Assembly: GCA_051648405.1 (NCBI GenBank)
Contig: JBOFFC010000036.1
Span: forward strand, 1 to 54,713
Direction: 5' to 3'
Origin: JBOFFC01 sp051648405
Lineage (GTDB): Bacteria; Planctomycetota; Planctomycetia; Pirellulales; Lacipirellulaceae
DNA: 54,713 bases
Position 1 is the first letter of the stretch; the number at the start of each line of letters is the position of its first letter. Shown here piece after piece: positions 17,164-25,512 of the stretch. The notes under the pieces were generated by a model that worked only from the letters and a program-made list of their open reading frames with translations, was not told where the DNA came from and searched no databases. Both the position numbers and the translations under genes were made by a program.

Positions 17164-17285
17164 CATTTCTCCCGTTTTGCGGCATCAATGGCCGAGCCGG
17201 GGGGTCCCCCTGCCGGGCGCCAGGGCGTAACCTGTGGGGCTTGGCCAGGATTCTCCACGCGACCCAGGTTCCCTGACCCTCCGCG

Positions 17286-18320
17286 ATGAGCGACGCCGTT
17301 CAGAACGTCCGCCGCGGGCCTCTCGCCAGGCTCATGGGGGTGCGGGTCTCGGGGACGGGGAGCTACCTGGCCGAGCGCGTCGTCACGAACGAAGACCTCG
17401 GCCGGCTCGGTTGCGACCCCGACTGGATCGTCCAGCGGACCGGCATCCGCGAGCGTCGGCACGCCCCGCCCGGGGTTTCTACCAGCGACCTGGCGATCGG
17501 CGCCGCCGAGCGGGCGCTCGAGGCCGCCGGGGGCCGCCGCGAGGAAGTCGATTTGTTGGTCCTCGCGACCTTCACCCCCGACCGCTTGCTGCCGCAAACC
17601 GCCGCCACGGTGCAGGACCGCCTCGGGATCAACTGCCCGGCGATGGACGTCGTCGCGGCCTGCGCGGGGTTCATGTACGCACTCGTGACGGGCGCACAGT
17701 TCGTCGCCACCGGCTGCGCGCGGCGGGTGCTTGTCATCGGGGCCGACACCAACACGCGGGTCCTCAACCCCGACGACAAGAAGACGTACCCGCTGTTCGG
17801 CGACGGCGCCGGCGCGGTGGTCCTCGAGCGCGGCTCGGACCAGCAGGGGATGCTCGCCTACACCCTCGGCGCCGACGGCTCGGGGATGGGGCTGCTGACG
17901 CGCCGCATGGGGGGGGTCGAGTGCCCCTTCACCACGGCGGGCCTGGAGGGGGGCGACGCCGCGGCCCCGCCCTGGCTGATGGAGATGGACGGCCGCCCCG
18001 TGTTCAAGTGGGCGGTCCGATTGCTCGAAGACACGTTCGCCCACGTCTTGGACGCGGCCGGACGCGAGCGCGACGAGGTCGCGCTGTGGCTGCTGCACCA
18101 AGCGAACGCGCGGATCCTCGACGCCGCCACCGAGTCGATGGGGGTCCCCGCCGACCGCGTGGTCAAGCACCTCGACCGTTACGGCAACACGTCGGCGGGC
18201 TCGATCCCGATCGCGCTCGACGAGTCGCTGCGCGAGGGGCGCGTCCAACCCGGCGACGAGCTGCTGATGTGCGGCTTCGGCGCCGGCCTGTCGTGGGGAA
18301 CGGCGCTCTGGAAGTGGTGA
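17286..18320 (+). CDS. fabH: 3-oxoacyl-[acyl-carrier-protein] synthase III
   Basis: A 344-aa condensing enzyme that starts fatty-acid synthesis by joining acyl-CoA to malonyl-ACP. The catalytic triad is intact: C126 in VVAACAGFMYAL, H271 in LLHQANARIL and N301 in YGNTSAGSIP. The N-terminal GVRVSGTGSYL and WIVQRTGIRERR are typical. The ATG at 17286 leaves a ~17-residue leader before the conserved part; ATG 17334 (MGVRVSGTG) is an alternative start. The usual partners plsX and rpmF are not adjacent. Confidence 0.95.
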   Translation: MSDAVQNVRRGPLARLMGVRVSGTGSYLAERVVTNEDLGRLGCDPDWIVQRTGIRERRHAPPGVSTSDLAIGAAERALEAAGGRREEVDLLVLATFTPDRLLPQTAATVQDRLGINCPAMDVVAACAGFMYALVTGAQFVATGCARRVLVIGADTNTRVLNPDDKKTYPLFGDGAGAVVLERGSDQQGMLAYTLGADGSGMGLLTRRMGGVECPFTTAGLEGGDAAAPPWLMEMDGRPVFKWAVRLLEDTFAHVLDAAGRERDEVALWLLHQANARILDAATESMGVPADRVVKHLDRYGNTSAGSIPIALDESLREGRVQPGDELLMCGFGAGLSWGTALWKW

Positions 18321-18324
18321 AACG

Positions 18325-18423
18325 AATGCGGAAGGCGGAGTGCGGGATGCGGAATGGACGCGCTGCCGCCGAGTTCGTGTCGATCAATTCATTCCGCGTT
18401 CCGCATTCCGAACTCCGAATTCC
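18325..18423. repeat. Inverted repeat R6 (aatgcggaaggcggagtgcg ... cgcattccgaactcc)
   Basis: The left arm (18325-18356) is built of gcggaatgcgg-like words. The right arm (18388-18423) is their complement (cattccgcgttccgcattcc). It fills the 103-base gap between fabH and the peptidase gene and ends exactly at the peptidase ATG, so any leader RNA would contain the whole hairpin. Confidence 0.7.
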
Positions 18424-20217
18424 ATGAAGACCCTTCCGCCGCGCTCGAAGGTCAAAGCCGCTGACACGTGGGACCTCGCGAGCCTGTTCCCCTCGGACGA
18501 GGCGTGGGAGAAGGCGTTCGCCAAGTGGGACGCGCAGATCGCCGCCTACGACGAGCGTCGTGGCCGCCTCGGCGAGAGCGCCGCGGCGCTCGCGGCCTGC
18601 CTGAAGTTCGACAGCGCCTTCGACCGCGCCGGCGAGCGCCTCGGCTACTACGCGATGCTGAAGACGACCGAAGACCAGGCGAGCGGCGTTTATCAGGCGA
18701 TGATGCAGCGCTACCAGGCGGTCGCCAGCCGCGCGGGCCAGGCGGCCAGCTTCATCCGGCCCGAGGTCCTCGCGATCCCCGCCGCGAAGCTCAAGAAGCT
18801 CCTCGCCGAGAAGGCCCTCGCCCCCTACAAGCTGCTCGTCGAGCGGCTGACGCGCTACAAGCCCCACACGCTCAGCAAGGGAGAAGAGAAGCTCCTCGCG
18901 ATGCAGAGCGAGATGGCCGGCGCCGCCAGCCAGGTGTTCCGCCAACTGACCGACGCCGACCTGAAGTTCGGCACGCTCAAGAACGAGCGCGGCGAGGAAG
19001 TCGAGCTCGGGCAGTCGAGCTTCAGCGTCTTCCTGCACTCCCCCGACCGTTCGGTCCGCAAGAAGGCGTTCCACCAGTTCTACGCCGAGTTCGACGACCA
19101 CAAGAACTCGCTCGCCGCGTCGCTCCGCGGTTCGATCCAGAAGGACGTCTACTACGCCAAGGCCCGCGGCTACGCCAGCGCCCGCGAGATGTCGCTGTTC
19201 GGCGACGACGTGCCGGTGAGCGTCTACGACAACCTCGTGTCGGCGGTCCGCGCGAAGCTGCCGGCGGTCCACAAGTACTTCGACGTCCGGCGGCGGAAGA
19301 TGAAGCTCCGCGACGTCCACCACTACGACACCTACGTGCCGATCTTGGCGGACCTCGACAAGCGCACCACCTGGGACCAAGCGGTCAAGGGGGTCGTCGC
19401 TTCGCTCGCGCCGCTCGGCGAAGAGTACTGCAAGACGCTCGAGGCGGGCCTCCGCGGCCGCTGGTGCGACCGCTACCCCAACAAGGGGAAGCAGTCGGGC
19501 GCGTTCTCCGCCGGCAGCTTCGACGGCGACCCCTACATCCTGATGAACTACCAGCCCGACGTGCTCGACCACGTCTTCACGCTGGCGCACGAGGCGGGGC
19601 ACTCGATGCACAGCCGCTACTCGGCGGGCAGCCAGCCCTACGAGTACTACAGCTACACGATCTTCGTCGCCGAGGTCGCCAGCACGTTCAACGAACAACT
19701 GCTGGGACGTCACCTGATGGACCGCGCCAAGACCGACGCCGAACGGGCGTACCTGGTGAACCGCGAGATCGACGGCATCCGCGCGACGGTCGTGCGCCAG
19801 ACGATGTTCGCCGAGTTCGAGCACCAGACGCACGCCCTGGCCGAGCGCGGCGAGGCGCTCACGCTCGACAAGTTCCGCGAGGTTTACCGCGGGCTGCTCG
19901 ACGCGTACTTCGGGCCGGGCTTCGCGATCGACGCCGAGCTCGAGCTCGAGTGCCTGCGGATCCCGCACTTCTACAACGCCTTCTACGTCTACAAGTACGC
20001 GACCGGCCTGTCGGCGGCGATCGCGCTGTCGGAGCGTGTCGTAAACGGCGGCAAGCGCGAGCTCGACGACTACCTCTCGTTCCTCAAGGGGGGCTGCAGC
20101 AAGTACCCGCTCGAACTGCTCCGCGACGCGGGGGTCGACATGGCGAGTCCCGCGCCGGTCGAGGCGGCCCTCACCCGCTTCGAGCGGCTCGTCGACGAGC
20201 TGGACGGGCTGCTGTGA
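18424..20217 (+). CDS. pepF: Oligoendopeptidase F (M3 family)
   Basis: A 597-aa cytosolic zinc peptidase that degrades short peptides. The zinc site is H389-E390-A-G-H393 (LAHEAGHSMHSRYS). The third ligand probably lies in the following IFVAEVASTFNE. The preceding GAFSAGSFDGDPYILMNYQ and the C-terminal FYNAFYVYKYATGLSAA are typical of the M3B group. Length is normal (~600). The ATG at 18424 gives the normal N-terminus (MKTLPPRSKVKAADTWDL). In-frame upstream codons lie in the R6 repeat. Confidence 0.95.
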   Translation: MKTLPPRSKVKAADTWDLASLFPSDEAWEKAFAKWDAQIAAYDERRGRLGESAAALAACLKFDSAFDRAGERLGYYAMLKTTEDQASGVYQAMMQRYQAVASRAGQAASFIRPEVLAIPAAKLKKLLAEKALAPYKLLVERLTRYKPHTLSKGEEKLLAMQSEMAGAASQVFRQLTDADLKFGTLKNERGEEVELGQSSFSVFLHSPDRSVRKKAFHQFYAEFDDHKNSLAASLRGSIQKDVYYAKARGYASAREMSLFGDDVPVSVYDNLVSAVRAKLPAVHKYFDVRRRKMKLRDVHHYDTYVPILADLDKRTTWDQAVKGVVASLAPLGEEYCKTLEAGLRGRWCDRYPNKGKQSGAFSAGSFDGDPYILMNYQPDVLDHVFTLAHEAGHSMHSRYSAGSQPYEYYSYTIFVAEVASTFNEQLLGRHLMDRAKTDAERAYLVNREIDGIRATVVRQTMFAEFEHQTHALAERGEALTLDKFREVYRGLLDAYFGPGFAIDAELELECLRIPHFYNAFYVYKYATGLSAAIALSERVVNGGKRELDDYLSFLKGGCSKYPLELLRDAGVDMASPAPVEAALTRFERLVDELDGLL

Positions 20218-20389
20218 CCGAGGCCGGGCGGAGCGGACTGTGGAGGGCGTTCGAGGCCGGCTCGCCCCCTCCCGCCAACCTCCACCCGGGCGTCCGATTC
20301 TGGTTACAATCGGGGTTCCTTCCTGGGCGCTCCCCGGGGGGTACTCGTCGGGCCTCTTCCTTGCTCCCCACCTTCGAGCTCAGCCACCC

Positions 20390-21748
20390 ATGCTCTCCGC
20401 GACCACTCCCCGGATCGGCGCCAGCCGCCGCGACTTCCTCCGCACCGCCTCGGCCGCCGCGGCAGCGGCTTGGACGATCCCGCTGGGCGAGCGCGCCTTC
20501 GCAAACGTGTCGGCCAACGACCGGCCGCGGATCGGCTGCATCGGCGTCGGGTCAATGGGGACGGGGGACGCCCACGACCACGCCCACTTTGGCGACGTGA
20601 CGGCGATCTGCGACGTCGACCTGCGGCACGCGAACCGGGCTCTGGCCGACAAGGCGATCTGCAACGGCAAGGCGTTTCTCACGCAGGACTACCGCCGGGT
20701 CCTCGATCGATCGGACGTCGATGTCGTCAGCATCGTCACGGTCGATCACTGGCACGTGAAGATCGCCATCGAAGCGCTCGAAGCGGGCAAGCACGTCTTC
20801 TGCCAAAAGCCCCTCACGCTGACCCTCGAAGAGGGGCGGCTGATCAACGCCGCGAAGGCCAAGCATCCGGAGCTGGCGTTCCTCGTCGGCACGCAGCAAC
20901 GCACCGCGCAGAACCTGTTCCTCCGCGCCGTGAACATGGTCCATCAGGGGATGCTGGGCCGCATCAATAAGGTGACGATCGGCCTCGACGGCTGCCCGAC
21001 CGGGGGGCCGTTCCCCGTGGCCGAAGTCCCCAAGGATCTCGACTGGGAGATGTGGCAGGGCCCTGCGCCCGCCCACGCGTTCCGCGAGCGCCGCTGCCAC
21101 TACGAGTTCCGCTGGTGGTACGAGTACTCGGCCGGCAAGTTCACCGACTGGGGGGCGCACCACGTCGACATCGCGCTGTGGGCCCTGCAGCGGAACTCCC
21201 CCGACACGCCGTACGACAAGCGGCTGGTGCGGATCGACGGCCGCGACGCCAAGCACCCCGTTGAGATACGCGACGGCTACGCCGCGGTGGACGACAGCTA
21301 CAACACGTCGCACGACTTCGCAGTCGTCTGCCACTTCGCCGACGGCCTCGAGATGACCGTCACCAGCCGCGGCGACAACGGCATCCTGTTCGACGGCGAG
21401 CACGGCCGCATGTTCGTCAACCGCGAGCGGATCACCGGCAAGCCGGTCGAAGAGGACTGGGACGCCGGCCGCTTCGGCGCGCAAGAACTTCGAGCCTTGT
21501 TCAAAGGAAAGCCGGCCGAGGGGCACAAGGACAACTTCTACCGCGCGATCCGCGAAGGGGGAGAGACGATCTCCGACGTCGCGTCGCACGTCGCCGCGAT
21601 GGACGTCTGCCACCTGACGGCGATCGCCGCCCGGCTGGGGCGTGAGATCGCCTGGGACGCATCGACGCAGACGATCCCCGGCGACTCGCAGGCCGCCGCC
21701 CTGCTCAGCCGCACCCCGCGCAAGGGGTACGAGTTCCTCAAGGTCTGA
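20390..21748 (+). CDS. Gfo/Idh/MocA-family oxidoreductase with Tat signal
   Basis: A 452-aa NAD(P)-dependent sugar-type dehydrogenase predicted to be exported folded. Its N-terminus carries a twin-arginine signal (SRRDFLRTASAAAAAAW). The Rossmann motif is IGCIGVGSMGTGD. The catalytic-lysine motif appears as HVFCQKPLTLTLEEG (usually EKP; the first residue here is Gln, as in many planctomycete members). WWYEYSAGKFTDWGAHHVDI is the conserved C-domain block. Planctomycetes have very many of these, probably for exotic sugar or glycoside breakdown; the substrate is unknown. The ATG at 20390 precedes the Tat signal directly. Confidence 0.9.
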   Translation: MLSATTPRIGASRRDFLRTASAAAAAAWTIPLGERAFANVSANDRPRIGCIGVGSMGTGDAHDHAHFGDVTAICDVDLRHANRALADKAICNGKAFLTQDYRRVLDRSDVDVVSIVTVDHWHVKIAIEALEAGKHVFCQKPLTLTLEEGRLINAAKAKHPELAFLVGTQQRTAQNLFLRAVNMVHQGMLGRINKVTIGLDGCPTGGPFPVAEVPKDLDWEMWQGPAPAHAFRERRCHYEFRWWYEYSAGKFTDWGAHHVDIALWALQRNSPDTPYDKRLVRIDGRDAKHPVEIRDGYAAVDDSYNTSHDFAVVCHFADGLEMTVTSRGDNGILFDGEHGRMFVNRERITGKPVEEDWDAGRFGAQELRALFKGKPAEGHKDNFYRAIREGGETISDVASHVAAMDVCHLTAIAARLGREIAWDASTQTIPGDSQAAALLSRTPRKGYEFLKV

Positions 21749-21828
21749 CGCGCCCGCGACGGCGATCCGGCGCTGGTCGCCGGCAATGGGGGGGCGCAGT
21801 TGGGCGTTCGCTCTAAGCTTGCCTACGC

Positions 21829-21834
21829 TATAGT
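21829..21834 (+). promoter_or_regulatory. Possible -10 box upstream of the 68-aa membrane protein
   Basis: TATAGT stands out in a GC-rich 211-base gap. No convincing -35 lies at the standard distance (nearest TTGGGC at 21800 is too far). The leader would be ~120 bases. Confidence 0.25.
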
Positions 21835-21959
21835 CTGTGTGTCGATGCTTGCCCGCCGCCAAACGGTGGCGGCGTGCGTCCCGCGTCCCTCTCTAGCCCG
21901 ATGCCTGCGCGTGTGGCGTAGCTCGCGCCGGAGGCTCGCCCAGCAACAGAAAGCCCTCC

Positions 21960-22166
21960 ATGTCGGTTAGCACACTCAGGTTTCTCAGCACGTTTTGTTT
22001 CTACGCGGGGTTCGTGTCGATTGCCGCGTCGATCGCCATCTGGTTCTTGGCCAAGGAGCCCGACGCCGCCCACGGCGAACGGTTCGGGATCTTCGTCGGC
22101 CTCTGGGCGCCGACGTTTTTCGCCCTATCGGATCGTTACGAGCGCTACGCGGCGACGCGGGCGTGA
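21960..22166 (+). CDS. Small two-helix membrane protein, unknown function
   Basis: A 68-aa protein with two predicted membrane helices: residues ~8-28 (LSTFCFYAGFVSIAASIAIW) and ~42-57 (FGIFVGLWAPTFFALSD). A short charged loop joins them and the tail is charged (RYERYAATRA). No enzymatic motif. It converges with the ion-channel-like gene 20 bases downstream. The hydrophobic pattern and clean start support it as a real gene. I do not recognise a function. Confidence 0.65.
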   Translation: MSVSTLRFLSTFCFYAGFVSIAASIAIWFLAKEPDAAHGERFGIFVGLWAPTFFALSDRYERYAATRA

Positions 22167-22185
22167 CACGCGTGGGGTTGGTCGG

Positions 22186-22551
22186 TCAGGCGTCGCCCGC
22201 CTGGTCGTCGTCGGGGTCCGAATGGAAGAGGTGCAGCAAGCGGTGGGCGAAGGGCGTGACGAGTAGCCCCGCGACGACGAGGAACAACAAGCCGCAGTAC
22301 AGCGCGTAACAGCCCGCGAAGATCTTGCCCCCCGTCGTCTGCGGTTCTCCCACGGGACCCATCGCCGCGAGCAGCATCGCGGCGTTGTGGAACGCCTCGG
22401 CCCAGCTCTGCTCTTCGAAGTGCCGGTACCCCAGCATCCCCACTCCCAGCGAGGCCACACCCAGCGCAACACACAGCGCGACGTACTTCGCGAGCCGCAG
22501 GTAAAACCGCGGCGTCGGTGCGGGACGTTCGTCCTTGCGTTCGAGTCTCAC
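22186..22551 (-). CDS. Two-TM ion-channel-like conserved membrane protein
   Basis: A 121-aa protein beginning at GTG 22551, which overlaps the stop of the upstream PEP-CTERM gene as GTGA. Two membrane helices (YVALCVALGVASLGVGMLGY and IFAGCYALYCGLLFLVVAGL) flank a re-entrant-like segment with AAMGPVGEPQTTGGK. The arrangement resembles two-TM potassium-channel subunits, but the TVGYG selectivity filter is absent. The C-terminus (FAHRLLHLFHSDPDDD) is acidic and cytosolic. Similar short proteins with the MGPV and HR-LH-FH motifs are widespread and uncharacterised. The longer open frame upstream is a shadow of the PEP-CTERM gene. Confidence 0.7.
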   Translation of the reverse strand: MRLERKDERPAPTPRFYLRLAKYVALCVALGVASLGVGMLGYRHFEEQSWAEAFHNAAMLLAAMGPVGEPQTTGGKIFAGCYALYCGLLFLVVAGLLVTPFAHRLLHLFHSDPDDDQAGDA

Positions 22552-23444
22552 GGGGCGTCCCTGAGCCGTCGCCGCGCGAACAACGCCCCCCCCATCAATA
22601 GCAACAGCGCGCCAGCCGGTTCGGGGATCACCGACAGCGGCGAGAAGTTGTTGAACGCCAGGCCGATGCCCGAGGTCTTCGTCCCCGTGAAATCGACGAC
22701 GATCCGGTCGATCCCCGCCGTGAGGCCCGTGAACACGAACGTCCACGGCTGACCGTCGAGTGACGTGCCGCTCGTGTCGATCCCCAACGGAGAGACCTGC
22801 GTCGCGAGCAGGTTGCTCGCGGCGTCGAACGCCCGCACGGTGTACTCCTCGGTGACGCCGGGGTTGCCCCCGCTGCCGGGGATGCCGTCGATGTCCCAGA
22901 CCTCGCCCGAGGCGTCCGTCACCGGGAAACCGGCGGTGTACTCGATGATGAACTGCCCGAAGTCGCTGCCGCCGACCGGCGAGCGGAGGAACCACCCTCC
23001 CAGTTGCGGCCCGAAGCCGGGGTCGGCCGTGTCGATCCCTGACGAACCGCTGAAGCCCGCGTTGGGGGCCTCGCCCGAGAACGTGCCGGCGCGCTCGAAC
23101 ACCGCGTCGGTATCGATCGAGCCGTTCGAGTCGGAGTCAAACCCGAAGTTCACGAGCGCCGCGCCGGCCGTGTAGGGGGTCAGCGAAGAGAGGACGCCGT
23201 CGTCAATCGGCGTCGCCCCCGCGGGGGTGGCCTCGAAGTCGATGAGCTGGGCCATCGACGGCGCACACGTCGCGCCAAACATCACGAATGCCGACGCAAC
23301 GGCGAAGCCACTTATTGAGCCTCGCGCGGCCAATGAACCGAGGGCGACCAACGGAAGCCCGGCCCACGGCGGGAAAACGTCGCCGCAGGGGTTCTTTGTC
23401 AGCCCAATCATCAATAAGGGTGCGCGGCGGTGGGTGCGGGTCAT
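22548..23444 (-). CDS. PEP-CTERM sorting-domain protein
   Basis: A secreted protein of up to 298 aa. The C-terminus has the full PEP-CTERM signal: VIPEPAGALLLLMGG followed by an arginine cluster (ARRRLRDAP). This marks it for exosortase-dependent processing and surface or extracellular-matrix anchoring. A hydrophobic export segment lies at about residues 44-66 (GFAVASAFVMFGATCAPSMA), unusually far in, so the true start may be downstream of ATG 23444 (ATG 23411 is an option). The mature part is beta-rich with DSDSNGSIDTDAVF, a possible calcium-binding loop. No exosortase is encoded in the window. Confidence 0.8.
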   Translation of the reverse strand: MTRTHRRAPLLMIGLTKNPCGDVFPPWAGLPLVALGSLAARGSISGFAVASAFVMFGATCAPSMAQLIDFEATPAGATPIDDGVLSSLTPYTAGAALVNFGFDSDSNGSIDTDAVFERAGTFSGEAPNAGFSGSSGIDTADPGFGPQLGGWFLRSPVGGSDFGQFIIEYTAGFPVTDASGEVWDIDGIPGSGGNPGVTEEYTVRAFDAASNLLATQVSPLGIDTSGTSLDGQPWTFVFTGLTAGIDRIVVDFTGTKTSGIGLAFNNFSPLSVIPEPAGALLLLMGGALFARRRLRDAP

Positions 23445-23574
23445 TAGCGTGCTCCAAAGAAGAGGCGAGGAGAGAGGCCTGACAGGCCGTCACGCCCCCT
23501 GACAGGGGAACTCAGCCGCAGCATGAATCGCGGGCCGGCAATTGTCCAATCGATCGCGGGGGGCCGACGACGCT

Positions 23575-24228
23575 TCACGCCGGTGGCGCCTCGCTCCGCA
23601 GCGCGCGGGTGACGGCCGCGGCCAGCACGCCCCCCACCAGCGGGCCCACCGCGTACACCCAAAGGTGCTTGAGCTCGCCCGCCACGAGCGCGGGTCCGAG
23701 CGAACGCGCGGGGTTCATCGACCCGCCGCTCACGGGGCCCCCCACCAAGATGCCGGCGGCGACCGTCGCGCCGATCACGACCCCGGCGAGCGCCGCGTCG
23801 GACTTGCCCGGCGCCGTGACGTTCAGGATCACGAAGACGAGCAAGAACGTCAGCAGCCCTTCGACAATCAGCGCTTGGATCACCGGCCCCGCCGGCGCCG
23901 TCTGGCCAAGCGTCGTGGCGTCCGGGAACAAGCCGCGCAGCGTCGCGCTCGCGGCAACGGCGCCCAGGCACTGCGCAACGACGTAAGGGGCGACCCGCGC
24001 CGCAGGGAAGCGCTTGGCGAGCGTCGCCGCGACCGTCACTGCGGGGTTCATGTGGGCCCCCGACAGGTCGCCGATCGAGTAGATCATCGCCGTCACGACG
24101 AGGCCGAACGCCGCCGCGATCCCCACCAGCGTGACCGCTCCCTCAGAGGACTGGTTTACGACGACCGAGCCGGTCCCGACGAGCACGAGCAAGTACGTAC
24201 CGACAGCCTCCGCGACAAAGCGCTTCAT
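23575..24228 (-). CDS. MIP-family aquaporin/glycerol channel
   Basis: A 217-aa inner-membrane channel with six helices and both NPA half-helices: HMNPAVTVAA and GSMNPARSLGPALV. The conserved arginine follows the second NPA. The N-terminal AEAVGTYLLVLVGTGS is standard. Length and the absence of the glycerol-facilitator insertions suggest an AqpZ-like water channel, though selectivity cannot be fixed by eye. ATG 24228 gives the normal N-terminus (MKRFVAEAVG). A P-II gene lies upstream on the same strand (233-base gap). Confidence 0.93.
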   Translation of the reverse strand: MKRFVAEAVGTYLLVLVGTGSVVVNQSSEGAVTLVGIAAAFGLVVTAMIYSIGDLSGAHMNPAVTVAATLAKRFPAARVAPYVVAQCLGAVAASATLRGLFPDATTLGQTAPAGPVIQALIVEGLLTFLLVFVILNVTAPGKSDAALAGVVIGATVAAGILVGGPVSGGSMNPARSLGPALVAGELKHLWVYAVGPLVGGVLAAAVTRALRSEAPPA

Positions 24229-24461
24229 GGGGCGGTTCCTTGATCGGGGCGACGACGCGCGCGCCGTCGCCGTGAGACGAGGTGACCGTGGGTCGCCACG
24301 GCCCGCGCCGACCAATGCCCGCGACGACCAACCAAAGAGGAGACGGCCGGCGAGGGACGAGCGCGACGCGTGGCGGGAGACTACGCCCGCGCACGGGGAA
24401 AGGCAACGGCGCCTTGCGCCGAGGCCAACACCGGACGCTCCCCGTCACCCCCGCGGCCCGG

Positions 24462-24791
24462 TCACGCTCCCTCGCCGATGTCGATCACCCGCTCGTAGGG
24501 GGTCGCCGGCAGGACGAAGATCTTGCCGTCCCCCATCCGCCCGGTGCGGGCGATCTCGACCAGGCGCTGGGCGACCTCTTCGGCCCGCGAGTCATCGACC
24601 ACCAGCGTCAGCTCGACCTTCGGCAGGAAACCCAGCGCGTATTCGGTGTCGGTGTACTGGTCGAGGTAGCTCTTCTGCTTCCCCATCCCCTTCACCTCGG
24701 TGACCCACACCGCCTCAAGGGGCGCCCGGCGGAGCCCCTCCAGCACCTTCTCGACGAGGTAGGGCTTCACGATCGCGGTGACGAGCTTCAC
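24462..24791 (-). CDS. P-II family nitrogen regulatory protein
   Basis: A 109-aa trimeric signalling protein that senses ATP/ADP and 2-oxoglutarate. Features are MKLVTAIVKPYLVEKV at the start, the T-loop VKGMGKQKSYLDQYTDTEY, and the ligand-binding RTGRMGDGKIFV. Y51, the uridylylation site in GlnB/GlnK, is present (TEY), with another Tyr at 46. The T-loop otherwise differs from the GRQKGHTELYRGAEY form. No amtB, glnA or glnD is nearby; the downstream neighbour is an aquaporin. The target is unknown. Confidence 0.92.
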   Translation of the reverse strand: MKLVTAIVKPYLVEKVLEGLRRAPLEAVWVTEVKGMGKQKSYLDQYTDTEYALGFLPKVELTLVVDDSRAEEVAQRLVEIARTGRMGDGKIFVLPATPYERVIDIGEGA

Positions 24792-24890
24792 GGCGGGTCC
24801 TACGGGGGGGGCGGCAGCCGGGGCCTGGCGCTCGCCAGACTACCACGGCCAGCGACCCCTTGCGCGGGCGGCGAGCGAAGCGAGCCGTCC

Positions 24891-24983
24891 GGCGAGCCGG
24901 CGGCGTTAGCCGTCGGAGTGATCGCAGCACGGCCGACTCAACGCCGCCGTAACGATTCCGACGGCTGGCGCCGCCGGCTTGCC
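24891..24983. repeat. R1 palindrome, copy 2
   Basis: The left arm ggcgagccggcggcgttagc continues cgtcggagtgatcg. The right arm is gattccgacggctggcgccg followed by ccggcttgcc. It lies in the 287-base gap between the divergent P-II gene and the 86-aa gene. The rest of that gap shows no gene or clear promoter. Confidence 0.8.
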
Positions 24984-25078
24984 CAAGACGGGGCGCCCGG
25001 GCGCCCTCCCACGCCGGGCTGTCCCGAGGGATAATCCAATGCACCGTTTTCGACCCCGCCCTGGCGAGCGACACTCTG

Positions 25079-25339
25079 ATGGATCGGCAGTTCAGCAAGT
25101 ACCAGCAGAAGCAGATCAAGAACTTCTACGACAACCGCGAGGCCGTCGGCCTGCAGCGTTTGCAGGAGCTGGTCACCGAGCTCTACCTCTCCGAGGGGAA
25201 GAAGCGCGAGAAGACCTGGGGCTACATCGAGTCGGCCCTCGCCAAGACGGGGGTGAAGCCCGAACGCATCGCCCACCTCCGCGCGAAGGACGACCCGCAG
25301 TTGCTGGCCAAGCTGGTCGAGGAGCTGTTGGGGCAATGA
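25079..25339 (+). CDS. Small conserved helical protein, unknown function
   Basis: An 86-aa soluble, highly charged protein beginning MDRQFSKYQQKQIKNFYDN and ending LLAKLVEELLGQ. It is predicted to be almost entirely helical. No cysteine, signal peptide or known motif. Clean codon use, a sensible ATG and the composition support a real gene. It is probably planctomycete-specific (inference). A possible role in binding nucleic acid or protein cannot be judged. It lies upstream of thyA on the same strand, separated by the R3 repeat. Confidence 0.7.
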   Translation: MDRQFSKYQQKQIKNFYDNREAVGLQRLQELVTELYLSEGKKREKTWGYIESALAKTGVKPERIAHLRAKDDPQLLAKLVEELLGQ

Positions 25340-25403
25340 AGGTGGCTGTTGGCTTCCAGTTGTCGGCGGTGCCGGGTGGTACACGAATCCGTCTTCATCC
25401 AAT

Positions 25404-25499
25404 AAATGACCAAGCACCAATGACCAATGACCAATGACCAAAGTTGTCGCCGGCGTGGCGCCGCCGTTTGGTCATTGGTGCTTGGTCATTGGTCATTCG
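25404..25499. repeat. R3 palindrome, copy 2
   Basis: The left arm is aatgaccaagcaccaatgac followed by two more caatgac words. The centre is gttgtcgccggcgtggcgccg. The right arm is ttggtcattggtgcttggtc then attggtcattcg. It ends 13 bases before the thyA ATG, so a thyA transcript starting further upstream would carry a large 5' hairpin. Confidence 0.8.
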
Positions 25500-25512
25500 C
25501 CTAGCCGCCCCC

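Noticed and set aside
20305..20310. TACAAT as promoter of the oxidoreductase gene
   Set aside because: No acceptable -35 sequence at 16-18 bases upstream (the region reads ccaccc), so it was not listed as a feature.
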